Part shown: in pieces, positions 12,970 through 20,845 of the stretch | How positions within the stretch are numbered: position 1 is the stretch's first letter | Layout: every line of letters starts with the position of its first letter | Assembly: GCA_947085305.1 (NCBI GenBank) | Contig: CAMTVV010000121.1 | Coordinates: 1-24,781, forward strand | DNA length: 24,781 nucleotides | Direction of reading: 5' to 3' | Origin: JAMCQB01 sp947085305 | GTDB lineage: Bacteria; Nitrospirota; Thermodesulfovibrionia; Thermodesulfovibrionales; UBA9159 | Notes under the pieces: model-generated | The model's database searches: none | What the model saw: the letters and a program-made list of their open reading frames with translations, nothing else | What the model was told of the DNA's origin: nothing | Program-made: the position numbers and the translations under genes

Positions 12970-14055
12970 ATGGATAGTTCCACATTATTCGGAGTCTCGA
13001 CAGTGGCATATATTGTTGCCATGATAATTTACATAACGTATATTGCGTTTAGAACATCCCAGATCGGGATCATGGCCACAACAGTAACAGTCATCGGTTT
13101 TGTGTCGCAGACCTTTGCGATCCTGTTCCGGTGGAAAGAGTTCTATGAAATGAGCGGGATGGGGATTATCAGGGCCGCGCCATTTACCAACCTCTATGAA
13201 TCCCTTGTCTTTTTTGTCTGGTGCCTCATTCTGGGATATCTGGTCATCGAATTCAAATACAAAAACAGGTCCTTCGGGGCATTTGTAACGCCTCTTGCCG
13301 GCATCGCACTGGCCTTTATCGAGCTCACCGGCATGCAGAAGGGAATTCAGCCCCTTGTGCCTGCGCTTCAGAGCAACTGGCTTCTGGTGCACGTTGTGAT
13401 GAGCTTTATTGCCTATGCCGCCTTTGCCATTGCCTTCAGCACAGGCCTTATGTATCTCATCCTGAAAACCGAGAAGAGAAGCGAGCCGTCGTACATCTTC
13501 TGGACGGTCATCACAGGGATTTTCATAGTGATTCTCGCAGCCATGGGACTGGATTATCTCTCCTTTAAGGTGCTCATCAAGGATGCCGATGTCCTTATAA
13601 AGAACTTCCTCTTCAAGGCTTCATTTGTCAGCCACTCAATAGTGGTTTCAGCGCTGAGCTGGATCGCTGCCATAGTTTTCATCTTCATGCTATGGAGATA
13701 TGGATATTTACTGAAGAAAGTCGTCGGCACCTTTTCCCTCTCGCTGGAAATACTTGACGAGATTACCTATAAGAGTATTGCCATCGGCTTCCCTGTCTTC
13801 ACCCTCGGGGGATTGATTTTCGGCGCCATATGGGCTGACCAGGCATGGGGCGTTTACTGGAGCTGGGACCCGAAGGAGACGTGGTCGCTGATCACATGGT
13901 TTGGATACGCTTTTTACCTCCATTCGAGGCTGCTCAGAGGCTGGAGAGGGAACAAGGCCGCGGTGGTTGCCGTCGTGGGTTTTGTGCTGGTGCTCTTCAC
14001 CTATCTTGGGGTAAACCTCCTTCTCTCAGGCCTCCACGCCTACGGAGGCATATAG
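12970..14055 (+). CDS. ccsA: Cytochrome c biogenesis protein CcsA (ResC), haem handling subunit
   Basis: A 361-residue polytopic membrane protein with about eight hydrophobic segments. The tryptophan-rich WWD haem-binding motif is at residues 293-305 (WGVYWSWDPKETW), and conserved histidines His141 (LLVHVVMSF), His318 (YLHSRL) and His356 (GLHAYGG) are in place. NLYESLVFF, a mark of CcsA/ResC proteins, lies at 74-82. With ResB it forms the System II cytochrome c synthase that moves haem across the membrane and ligates it. It follows resB by three bases and ends an operon closed by the terminator at 14098. Its likely client is the tetrahaem cytochrome upstream. Confidence 0.92.
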   Translation: MDSSTLFGVSTVAYIVAMIIYITYIAFRTSQIGIMATTVTVIGFVSQTFAILFRWKEFYEMSGMGIIRAAPFTNLYESLVFFVWCLILGYLVIEFKYKNRSFGAFVTPLAGIALAFIELTGMQKGIQPLVPALQSNWLLVHVVMSFIAYAAFAIAFSTGLMYLILKTEKRSEPSYIFWTVITGIFIVILAAMGLDYLSFKVLIKDADVLIKNFLFKASFVSHSIVVSALSWIAAIVFIFMLWRYGYLLKKVVGTFSLSLEILDEITYKSIAIGFPVFTLGGLIFGAIWADQAWGVYWSWDPKETWSLITWFGYAFYLHSRLLRGWRGNKAAVVAVVGFVLVLFTYLGVNLLLSGLHAYGGI

Positions 14056-14097
14056 CAGCAATCAAATACTTCTGAGATTTTTTTTGACCAAACAATA

Positions 14098-14130
14098 ATA
14101 AGGCGGGTTTTCTAACCCGCCTTATATTTT
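14098..14130 (+). terminator. Rho-independent terminator of the cytochrome maturation operon
   Basis: A perfect 12-bp stem (ATAAGGCGGGTT and AACCCGCCTTAT) with a TTCT loop, followed by ATTTT, 42 bases after the ccsA stop. The stem is symmetrical, though nothing on the minus strand nearby would need it. Confidence 0.85.
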
Positions 14131-14157
14131 CAGGAGTTGCCATTATCCGAGCCGTGA

Positions 14158-14413
14158 TTTCAGTATGGGGTCGTTAACCTCATATCATGGATATTACAAA
14201 GAAGCGATTTTGTGATTTTTCTTTTCCTTTCACTCCGCTACGATGCTTTCACCACAACTGTCTATCTCCGTCGTGGCAAATTCAACGGCATGTCGAAAAG
14301 AGATTGGACTATATTCATGTCAAGCCTTATTCTCAGCAACGTCTACTTGGACCATCGCCTGTTTTATGGACATCACGCTGGTTGAATGGGTATGGAAGGC
14401 AGTGGCGGGATAA
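14158..14413 (+). pseudogene. Frameshifted C-terminal remnant of an unrecognised membrane protein
   Basis: An open frame from about 14158 reads VVNLISWILQRSDFVIFLFL and continues through FTTTVYLRRGKFNGMSKRDW and IFMSSLILSNVY to 14346. One extra T at 14347 then breaks it; skipping that base continues as WTIACFMDITLVEWVWKAVAG and ends at TAA 14411-14413. The joined 80-residue reading is hydrophobic with basic loops and looks like the last two or three membrane helices of a larger protein. No start codon or N-terminal part is present. I do not recognise the family; a processive glycosyltransferase tail is one guess. Other reading frames here (for example from the ATG at 14187) lack such a pattern. 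Confidence 0.4.
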
Positions 14414-14472
14414 GTTACACCTGTTGAAAAGTGTCTGCGTCAAAGAAAAACTGAATAAGATTTCGGATTACG

Positions 14473-14580
14473 GTGAGCGACACGGAGATCGGGATTGCGG
14501 AGAATGAACTCCAATATCTTTTCGCCAAGTTTTCCCGCGGCAAAGACACCAACCGCTTGAACGCTGGCGGCACGGGGTAT
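14473..14580 (+). pseudogene. Histidine kinase ATPase-domain fragment
   Basis: About 36 codons read VSDTEIGIAENELQYLFAKF, then SRGKDTNRLNAGGTG: the G1 box (DTGIGI with the first glycine changed to E), the F box (FAKFSRG) and the start of the G2 box (GGTG) of a HATPase_c domain. The reading then runs into YFGIAKCQL, losing the LGL of the G2 box, and there is no HisKA domain upstream. It is a short relic of a sensor kinase, probably left by deletion at both sides. Confidence 0.6.
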
Positions 14581-14581
14581 T

Positions 14582-14621
14582 TTGGCATTGCTAAATGCCA
14601 ATTGGTATGTTAAAATGCCAA
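14582..14621. promoter_or_regulatory. Inverted repeat and third half-site ahead of abrB-like gene (candidate operator)
   Basis: TTGGCATT (14582-14589) and AATGCCAA (14594-14601) form a perfect 8-bp inverted repeat around GCTA. A third AATGCCAA lies at 14614-14621, just before the AAAGGGAGG ribosome-binding site of the AbrB-like gene. Antitoxins of this fold commonly repress their own promoter through such repeats; binding here is inferred. Confidence 0.5.
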
Positions 14622-14637
14622 TAAAGGGAGGCTTGCC

Positions 14638-14781
14638 ATGAGAACAACAATTGACAGATTCGGCAGAATAGTGGTGCCAAAGAGCTTACGGGAAAGATTT
14701 GGTTTGCAGCCCGGCACGGAAATCGATATCGACGCGCATGAGAGAGATTGTGATAAAACAGGCAGCGGGAGAAATATTTGA
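14638..14781 (+). pseudogene. AbrB/SpoVT-type antitoxin, truncated
   Basis: ATG at 14638 follows AAAGGGAGG by seven bases and opens MRTTIDRFGRIVVPKSLRER, then FGLQPGTEIDIDAHE, a complete swapped-hairpin AbrB DNA-binding domain of about 35 residues. The reading then changes to RDCDKTGSGRNI and stops at 47 residues, whereas relatives continue to about 75-85. The DNA-binding half may still fold and bind, but the toxin-binding tail is missing and no toxin gene (PIN or MazF type) follows. Another frame continues as REIVIKQAAGEIFEGWTVQC to a stop near 14822, possibly from a different gene joined by deletion. The start and ribosome-binding site are well formed, so translation is likely. Confidence 0.6.
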
Positions 14782-14811
14782 AGGCTGGACGGTGCAATGC
14801 CTGGCGATCTG

Positions 14812-16692
14812 TCAGAAAAACTGAGTCTTTCTCCGGTTCTTCTCTATTGCGACCAAAAGCAGGGAAACGGCCGCCGGCGTGACCCCCGGGATCCTGCTTG
14901 CCTGGCCAATGTTCGCCGGTCTCACCTCTTCCAGCTTTAAGACGACCTCCTTTGAAAGCCCATTGATGGAGGAATAGTCAATGCCCTCGGGTATCCTTTT
15001 TTCATCCATCCTCTTGAGTTTCTCTGCCGTTTCCATCTGTCTGAGGATATAACCATTGTATTTGATCCGGATTTCGATTTCCCTGCAGACGTCCTCCGAC
15101 AACGGTTTCTCAGGAGGAGAAAATCTTTTTATGAAATCGTAACCCACTTCAGGACGTTTCAGAAGCTGCTCCAGCGTGGCGTCTTCTTTTATTAGGGCTG
15201 TATTGAGCGCAACCAGCGCCTCATTTATCACCGAAGGTTTGAGCCTCGCACTCTTCAGCCTCGAGGCTTCTCTTTCCAGGAGTTTCTTTTTCTCACAGAA
15301 CCTCTTATACGCTGCTTCGTCAAGGAGACCGATGCCATATCCCTTCTCCATCAATCTCGAATCGGCATTGTCGTGGCGCAGAAGGAGCCTGTACTCAGCC
15401 CTCGAAGTAAACATGCGGTACGGTTCATTTGTGCCCTTGGTGACCAGGTCATCAATCAAAACGCCAATATATGCCTCGTGTCTTCCGAGGGTTAACGGCT
15501 CTTTCCCCTTTATCTTCAGGGCCGCGTTTATGCCGGCCATCAGCCCCTGCGCCGCAGCCTCCTCATAGCCGGAGGTCCCGTTAATCTGCCCGGCAAGGAA
15601 TAGTCCTTTTACGAGCTTTGTTTCGAGGCTGTGTTTCAACTGTGTCGGATAGACAAAGTCATACTCGATGGCATAGGCAGGCCGCATTATCTCGGCTTCC
15701 TCAAGCCCGGGGATCGACCTCACAAGCCTCACCTGCACGTCATAGGGAAGACTTGTGGATATGCCGTTTGCATAGTACTCCTTTGTGTCAAGGCCTTCAG
15801 GTTCCAGGAATACCTGATGCCTTTCCCGTTCGGAGAACCTCACCACCTTGTCCTCGACTGATGGACAGTATCGTGGACCGACGGATTTTATCCTGCCGCT
15901 GTAAAGAGGTGACCGGTCAAGGTTTTCACGGATTATTCTATGGGTTTCACTGTTCGTATAAGTAATATAACAGGGCAGTTGAGGATTGATGATCCGATCC
16001 GTGCAGTAAGAAAAGGGAAGGGGTGGGTCATCACCGTACTGGGGCACTGCCTTTGAAAAATCTATTGTGTCGGCATCAAGCCTCGGGGGTGTCCCTGTCT
16101 TGAGACGGCCCATTTTGAGCCCCAGCTCTCTCAGGGAGTCGGAAAGCGCGATGGAGGGGAATTCCCCTGCTCTCCCTGAAGGATAATTGTCGAGGCCTAT
16201 ATGGATTAATCCTTTGAGAAAGGTTCCTGTTGTAACAATAAGCGCCCTTGCTCCATAAAAGATGCCCAGGGATGTGGAAACCCCCTTGACCTCTTCGTCC
16301 TCCACAACAATCTTCTCGATAAGCGCCTGCTTTATGGAAAGGTTCTTCTGAGATTCAAGGACCTTTCTCATGGAAAGCCGGTAAAGCGCCCGGTCTGCCT
16401 GCGCCCTCATGGACCATACCGCAGGCCCCTTGGACCTGTTGAGCATCCTGAACTGTATCCCTGAGCTGTCGGTATTTTTTGCCATCTCTCCGCCCAGGGC
16501 ATCTATCTCTCTCACGAGATGGCCTTTTGCAAGACCGCCGATGGCAGGATTGCAGGACATCTGGGCAATGGTATCGAGATTCATGGTGAACATGCAGGTT
16601 GCCATGCCCATGCGCGCGGCTGCAAGGGCAGCTTCACACCCTGCGTGTCCGGCCCCTATGACGATCACATCATATTGAGAATCTCTTATCAT
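14812..16692 (-). CDS. mnmG: tRNA uridine-5-carboxymethylaminomethyl(34) synthesis enzyme MnmG (GidA)
   Basis: A 626-residue FAD protein, the usual length. The dinucleotide-binding motif VIGAGHAGCEAALAAARMG is at about residues 11-29. The family signature SCNPAIGGLAKGHLVREIDA follows, then GTPPRLDADTIDF, GLFLAGQINGTSGYEEAAAQG, and the C-terminal MnmE/tRNA-binding region ending in RPANIGQASRIPGVTPAAVS. With MnmE it modifies the wobble uridine of tRNAs decoding NNA/NNG codons. ATG at 16692 has CAGGA upstream. It is the last gene of the minus-strand block, separated from ispF by 229 bp in which I see no gene or clear promoter. Its 3' end meets the decayed region at 14127-14811. Confidence 0.96.
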   Translation of the reverse strand: MIRDSQYDVIVIGAGHAGCEAALAAARMGMATCMFTMNLDTIAQMSCNPAIGGLAKGHLVREIDALGGEMAKNTDSSGIQFRMLNRSKGPAVWSMRAQADRALYRLSMRKVLESQKNLSIKQALIEKIVVEDEEVKGVSTSLGIFYGARALIVTTGTFLKGLIHIGLDNYPSGRAGEFPSIALSDSLRELGLKMGRLKTGTPPRLDADTIDFSKAVPQYGDDPPLPFSYCTDRIINPQLPCYITYTNSETHRIIRENLDRSPLYSGRIKSVGPRYCPSVEDKVVRFSERERHQVFLEPEGLDTKEYYANGISTSLPYDVQVRLVRSIPGLEEAEIMRPAYAIEYDFVYPTQLKHSLETKLVKGLFLAGQINGTSGYEEAAAQGLMAGINAALKIKGKEPLTLGRHEAYIGVLIDDLVTKGTNEPYRMFTSRAEYRLLLRHDNADSRLMEKGYGIGLLDEAAYKRFCEKKKLLEREASRLKSARLKPSVINEALVALNTALIKEDATLEQLLKRPEVGYDFIKRFSPPEKPLSEDVCREIEIRIKYNGYILRQMETAEKLKRMDEKRIPEGIDYSSINGLSKEVVLKLEEVRPANIGQASRIPGVTPAAVSLLLVAIEKNRRKTQFF

Positions 16693-16921
16693 AATTTTTC
16701 CTGAACCATATAATAACTAACCCTATTCAGAATACGTTTGAGCGGTGACCTTTGAGAAAAAACTTAGTTGGGGTTTGGTTAACCAGCCGTGAATGCCACT
16801 TAAAGCAAATACATCGAATTCCCCACGCTTTTTGAGAAAAACGACTATTCTAAATTTTTTCGAAATGGGCATCGCTCAAGAAACCGAAAGAATCACCGAC
16901 CAAAGACACGTCACAGCGGGA

Positions 16922-17398
16922 TCATATCCCTCTTTTCCTTAAAAGGCATACCGCATGTGCCGCCATCCCCTCCTGACGCCCCACAAACCCCATGCCTTCA
17001 TCGGTCTTTGCCTTTATGTTGATAGCTCCGGGAGGAATGCATGCCTTTGCTATGGTCTCTTTCATCGACTCTATGTATGGCGCAAGTTTTGGTTTCTCGG
17101 CCATCACTATGGAATCTATCCATGTCACCTCATAACCGCTCGCACGTGTAAGTTCCACAATGTATTTCAACATTTCTATGCTTGAAGCATCTTTCCACCT
17201 CTGGTCTGAATCCGGGAAATGCCTCCCTATATCGCCGGTCCCCAAAGCGCCTAGGATGGCATCAATGATGGCGTGGCAGAGCACATCGCCGTCTGAGTGG
17301 CCCAACAGCCCTTTGGGAAAGGGGATAACGACTCCTCCTAAAATAAGCTTTCTCCCTGCAACAAGCCTGTGGGAATCATACCCAACGCCGATTCTCAT
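16922..17398 (-). CDS. ispF: 2-C-methyl-D-erythritol 2,4-cyclodiphosphate synthase
   Basis: A 158-residue enzyme of the MEP isoprenoid pathway that converts CDP-methylerythritol 2-phosphate to the cyclodiphosphate and CMP. The zinc ligands Asp8, His10 (GYDSHRL) and His42 are present, with GHSDGDVLCHAIIDAILGA, GDIGRHFPD and the substrate-binding tail IKAKTDEGMGFVGRQEG. Its ATG overlaps the ispD stop (ATGA), so the two are coupled; in some bacteria they are fused. Length and motifs are standard and the enzyme should be a functional trimer. Confidence 0.96.
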   Translation of the reverse strand: MRIGVGYDSHRLVAGRKLILGGVVIPFPKGLLGHSDGDVLCHAIIDAILGALGTGDIGRHFPDSDQRWKDASSIEMLKYIVELTRASGYEVTWIDSIVMAEKPKLAPYIESMKETIAKACIPPGAINIKAKTDEGMGFVGRQEGMAAHAVCLLRKRGI

Positions 17399-18096
17399 CC
17401 TGCGGGTTTCATCCTCTCTCGTAATAATTGCTCTGCAATAGGTATATCCTCCGGCGTCGTGACCTTGATATTCGAGTACGACCCCATAATAACCCTGACC
17501 TTGCCCCCGTTTCGTTCCAGTAATGCAGCATCGTCGGTGGAATAGAATTTCTCTTCCATTGCCTTATCGTATGCCTTCATAAGGGAAGCATAAAGAAAAA
17601 GCTGCGGCGTCTGTATAGCCCATAATGCCTCTCGCTTCAATGTCCTCTTCACCACGCTGTCCTGCACTTCCTTTATGGTGTCCTTAACAGGGACCCCTGC
17701 TATCACCCCGTCAGAACCGGAGATGGCGCTCAGAGCGGTCTTCACTATGCTGCCGTCAACAAGGGGCCTCGCGCCATCATGAATAAGCACCATGTCTGCC
17801 CTGCCTTTTACAAGCTTCAGCCCATTATATACCGAATCCTGTCTCTCCTTGCCCCCGGGGGCAATCCTCTTCACCTTCGACAGGTTATATTTCTCAAATA
17901 TCTCCACGCCCGTCTCCAGATCAGGCTCCTTCAGCACGGGGATTATTTCTTCTATCTCATGAAGTGTCTCGAAGATCTCAAGAGACCAGATAATTAGAGG
18001 CTTGCCCAGAAGAGGGTGGAAGGGTTTGTTTGCGCCGGGGCTGAACCTCGTTCCCAGGCCGGCCGCCGGCACAATGACAACAATGCTTTCTTTCAT
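17395..18096 (-). CDS. ispD: 2-C-methyl-D-erythritol 4-phosphate cytidylyltransferase
   Basis: A 233-residue nucleotidyltransferase of the MEP pathway that joins CTP to methylerythritol phosphate. The signature PAAGLGTRFSPGANKPF is at residues 10-26, with the CTP-binding Arg and Lys, then GKERQDSVYNGL, VLIHDGARPLV and the tail YSNIKVTTPEDIPIAEQLL. It starts 15 bp after the PIN/TRAM gene and overlaps ispF by four bases. The order PIN/TRAM-ispD-ispF is common in several bacterial groups. Confidence 0.95.
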   Translation of the reverse strand: MKESIVVIVPAAGLGTRFSPGANKPFHPLLGKPLIIWSLEIFETLHEIEEIIPVLKEPDLETGVEIFEKYNLSKVKRIAPGGKERQDSVYNGLKLVKGRADMVLIHDGARPLVDGSIVKTALSAISGSDGVIAGVPVKDTIKEVQDSVVKRTLKREALWAIQTPQLFLYASLMKAYDKAMEEKFYSTDDAALLERNGGKVRVIMGSYSNIKVTTPEDIPIAEQLLRERMKPAG

Positions 18097-18111
18097 AGCG
18101 CACGTCTGCTT

Positions 18112-19116
18112 TTATGACTTAACTGTCCTGAACTCTTCCCTCTCGTATTCTTCCTTCGGCTTGGAGAATATCATCCTCCCGGCAGTGGTCTGAAGAACAC
18201 TGGTGACCGCGACCTCTGCATTCTTTCCGATCAGCCTTCTGCCGTTCTCGACCACCACCATTGTCCCGTCATCAAGGTATGCAACGCCCTGGTTATATTC
18301 CTTGCCCTCCTTAATCACAAAAATCCTCAATGCCTCGCCGGGAAGGACAACGGGCTTCAAGGCATTGGCAAGCTCATTTATATTCAGCACCGTAACTCCC
18401 TGAAGTTCAGCCACCTTGTTGAGATTGAAATCATTGGTGATCACCTTTGCATCATGAACCCTCGCAAGGGCAACAAGCTTTGCATCCACTTCCTTGATTT
18501 TCGGGAAGTCCTCATCCGTTATCCTGACCGTAATATGGGCCATCTTCTGTATCCTGTGGAGAATATCAAGCCCCCGTCTCCCCCGCGCTCTTTTCAGGGA
18601 ATCCGGCGAGTCAGCGACGTGCTGAAGTTCCTGCAATATGAACTGAGGGACGAGAAATACCCCGTCCAGAAAGCCTGCATCGCAGACCTCGGCTATCCTG
18701 CCGTCGATGATGACACTGGTATCAAGTATCTTGAGATGCTCAGCTGAGTCCTGTCCCTTAATAATCCTGAAAAGACCGGGAAGAGTGAGATTCTCTCCCC
18801 TTTTGAGCCCCAAAAGCAGCCCTCCATATCCAAGGAACGAAGTCAAAATAAACGAGGCCAGGGATATATCGGGAAGGATCCTTCTGAGAGGCAAAAGAAG
18901 GAGGGTTGCAAAGACAATACCGGTAACGAGCCCTGCCAGTGCGCCGATGATCCTCCCAAGGGAAACCTGCTTGAATGCTCTCTCGAGGAGGAATGCCAGT
19001 ACCCCGCACAGGAGACCAATGGCAGCTCCCTCAATAAATGCATTATACTTCAAACCAAGAAAATATCCTGAAAATACAAACAATAGAAAAACCGCTATTC
19101 TTATGACAAGCAACAT
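18112..19116 (-). CDS. Membrane-anchored PIN/TRAM-domain protein (YacL-like)
   Basis: A 334-residue protein with four N-terminal membrane helices (about residues 4-20, 28-45, 54-75 and 86-104). A PIN nuclease domain follows at about 128-245, with acidic residues Asp132 in ILDTSVIIDGR and further Asp in VDAKLVALARVHD and VITNDFNLNK, then a TRAM RNA-binding domain at about 265-325. The family (Bacillus YacL) is a predicted membrane-tethered ribonuclease of unclear substrate. The start is firm: AAAGGAGGTGAG lies just upstream. It precedes ispD by 15 bp and is separated from degP by an 80-bp gap holding an inverted repeat. Confidence 0.9.
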   Translation of the reverse strand: MLLVIRIAVFLLFVFSGYFLGLKYNAFIEGAAIGLLCGVLAFLLERAFKQVSLGRIIGALAGLVTGIVFATLLLLPLRRILPDISLASFILTSFLGYGGLLLGLKRGENLTLPGLFRIIKGQDSAEHLKILDTSVIIDGRIAEVCDAGFLDGVFLVPQFILQELQHVADSPDSLKRARGRRGLDILHRIQKMAHITVRITDEDFPKIKEVDAKLVALARVHDAKVITNDFNLNKVAELQGVTVLNINELANALKPVVLPGEALRIFVIKEGKEYNQGVAYLDDGTMVVVENGRRLIGKNAEVAVTSVLQTTAGRMIFSKPKEEYEREEFRTVKS

Positions 19117-19138
19117 TATCTCACCTCCTTTCCTGACG

Positions 19139-19193
19139 CGTAACGCGTAACGAGTTTATTGGCCCCGTCACGCATCACGTGTTACGCGTTACG
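19139..19193. repeat. Intergenic inverted repeat built of CGCGTAA/TTACGCG heptamers
   Basis: CGTAACGCGTAAC (19139-19151) and GTTACGCGTTACG (19181-19193) are perfect 13-bp inverted copies separated by 29 bases. The unit is the ACGCGTT heptamer also found in tandem inside the ketosynthase at 1410-1432. It fills the gap between the degP stop and the Shine-Dalgarno of the PIN/TRAM gene. In RNA it would form a hairpin, so it could affect transcript stability, but no T-run follows. Confidence 0.75.
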
Positions 19194-19196
19194 GTA

Positions 19197-20663
19197 TTAC
19201 AATCCTTTTATCGTTATATAAAACCTTTTCCCTCCCCTGTTCACAAAAAGGAGGGTTGTATCACCAGGCTCTATGGATGAACTAATCCTGTTAAAATCCC
19301 CGATTCCTCCCACTCTTTTTTTGTCTATCTCCTGAATCACATCCCCTTTTTTAAGTCCGGCTTCATCCGCTGCGGAGCCCGGCTCGACCCTCACCACCAC
19401 CACTCCCTTTTCATTGGCGCCAAGACCGAGCTGCCTCGCGATCTCTTTTGTGAGATCCATTGCCGTAATGCCTGAGAATGCATTTCTCTGGATATCCTCA
19501 GGCAACGGCTCTGCGGGCGCCCCTGCCGCCTCCCTGGGAAGTTCTGCGATAACAGCGGATACTTCATACTCCTTGCCGTTCCTGAGTATCCTCAGCTTCG
19601 CCTGGGAACCCACCTTGCTCTGGGCAACCATATTGCGCAGGCTTGCAACGCTCTTGATCTCCTTTCCATTGAACTCGAGGATTACGTCCCCCCGCATAAT
19701 GCCTGCCTTTTCAGCGGGGCTGCCCTTTGCAATATCACCTACGAGGGCGCCTTTGGAGTCTTTAAGTCCGAATTTCTGGGAAAGTTCAGGGGTAATGTCC
19801 TGGATGGTCACACCGAGCCAGCCCCTGACGATCTTCCCCTGCTTCATAAGCTGATCCATCACGAGCCGGGCCATATTGCTCGGAACTGCGAAGCCGATGC
19901 CCTGATACCCGCCGCTCCTCGAAAAGATGGCGGTATTGAAGCCGATGATCTCACCTTTTATGTTCACCAGGGGTCCGCCCGAATTCCCCGGGTTGATGGC
20001 TGCGTCGGTCTGGATGAAATCCTCGTAATCGGCGATTCCGACATTTGCTCTGCCGACAGCGCTGATAATCCCCATGGTCACGGTGTGGCTGAGCCCAAAA
20101 GGGTTCCCTATGGCGAGGACAAATTCGCCCACCTGCAGTTTATCCGAGTCGCCCCATGGGATTGTGGGCAGTTTATCGGCAGAAATCTTGACCACAGCGA
20201 TATCCGTCTTGGGGTCCGCTCCCACCACCTTGCCCCGGAAACTCCTTCTGTCAAAAAGGGTTACTCTTATATCTTCCGACTTTTCCACTACATGGTTGTT
20301 GGTGATGATGCAGCCGTCACCGGCTACGATCACCCCTGAACCGAGGCTCTGTTCTTTCCATTTCTTCGGGAGACCAAAATCATGAAATGGTTTGAAAAAA
20401 TCGAAAAAAGGGTCCTCTGAAAAGGGCAAGGCATCCCTGCGGACCGTTTTCGTGGTTGATATGTTCACAACCGCAGGGGAGACCGCATGCACGATCTCTG
20501 AAAAGGCCCTGCTTGACTCGAGTATGTGGCCCGGAACCCTTGGGGAAAAGGGGGTGCGGACGGAAGGGGGAGAAACAACTTTCCCGATGATGTAATAGGA
20601 CACGCCCCCCAGGAGAAACCCCACCAGGAGGATAATGATTCCCGCAAAAATCTTTTTCTTCAT
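19197..20663 (-). CDS. degP: Periplasmic serine protease, DegP/HtrA (Do) family
   Basis: A 488-residue exported protease and chaperone. An N-terminal membrane or signal segment (residues 4-27) precedes a trypsin-like domain with the catalytic triad His124 (TNNHVVE), Asp154 (KTDIAVVKI) and Ser228 (INPGNSGGPLV). Two PDZ domains follow at about 280-375 and 395-488, each with a visible GDVI loop (GIMRGDVILEFNG, GLKKGDVIQEIDK). The layout matches DegP/DegQ, which degrade misfolded envelope proteins. Length is usual for the family. It is first in the minus-strand run toward mnmG and diverges from the aminotransferase gene across about 180 bp. Confidence 0.95.
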   Translation of the reverse strand: MKKKIFAGIIILLVGFLLGGVSYYIIGKVVSPPSVRTPFSPRVPGHILESSRAFSEIVHAVSPAVVNISTTKTVRRDALPFSEDPFFDFFKPFHDFGLPKKWKEQSLGSGVIVAGDGCIITNNHVVEKSEDIRVTLFDRRSFRGKVVGADPKTDIAVVKISADKLPTIPWGDSDKLQVGEFVLAIGNPFGLSHTVTMGIISAVGRANVGIADYEDFIQTDAAINPGNSGGPLVNIKGEIIGFNTAIFSRSGGYQGIGFAVPSNMARLVMDQLMKQGKIVRGWLGVTIQDITPELSQKFGLKDSKGALVGDIAKGSPAEKAGIMRGDVILEFNGKEIKSVASLRNMVAQSKVGSQAKLRILRNGKEYEVSAVIAELPREAAGAPAEPLPEDIQRNAFSGITAMDLTKEIARQLGLGANEKGVVVVRVEPGSAADEAGLKKGDVIQEIDKKRVGGIGDFNRISSSIEPGDTTLLFVNRGGKRFYITIKGL

Positions 20664-20707
20664 ATTTATTAATTATACTAATCCTTTCATGAGCTTGTAA
20701 AGCAATC

Positions 20708-20735
20708 TTGACCAAAGAGCGCTGCATAATATATG
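20708..20735 (+). promoter_or_regulatory. Predicted promoter for the aminotransferase-serA unit
   Basis: -35 TTGACC (20708-20713), 16-base spacer, and a -10-like TATATG (20730-20735) in the divergent gap with degP. It gives a leader of about 105 bases. Consensus match only. Confidence 0.4.
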
Positions 20736-20764
20736 CTAAACAACCGCAAAAGCGTTGAAAAAAA

Positions 20765-20815
20765 GTAAAGCGCAATGAGATAAGAAATCTCCATTATGCG
20801 ATCGTTTCGCTTTAC
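20765..20815 (+). other. Nested inverted repeat in the aminotransferase leader
   Basis: GTAAAGCG (20765-20772) and CGCTTTAC (20808-20815) form an outer 8-bp stem. Inside it, AATGAGAT and ATCTCCATT pair with one bulge. The structure sits between the predicted promoter and the ribosome-binding site and could be a leader RNA element; no known riboswitch is recognised. Confidence 0.35.
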
Positions 20816-20845
20816 CGACATATTCTGAAGTTAAAGGAGGATTTG

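Noticed and set aside
14187..14507. Plus-strand open frame of 106 codons in the decayed region
   Set aside because: The translation is unlike a protein (many Cys, His and Trp without pattern), while another frame at 14158-14413 gives coherent membrane helices after one base correction.
16693..16921. Possible small gene or RNA between ispF and mnmG
   Set aside because: No open frame with a start and ribosome-binding site and no strong hairpin is visible; only a weak -10-like TATTAT ahead of mnmG.
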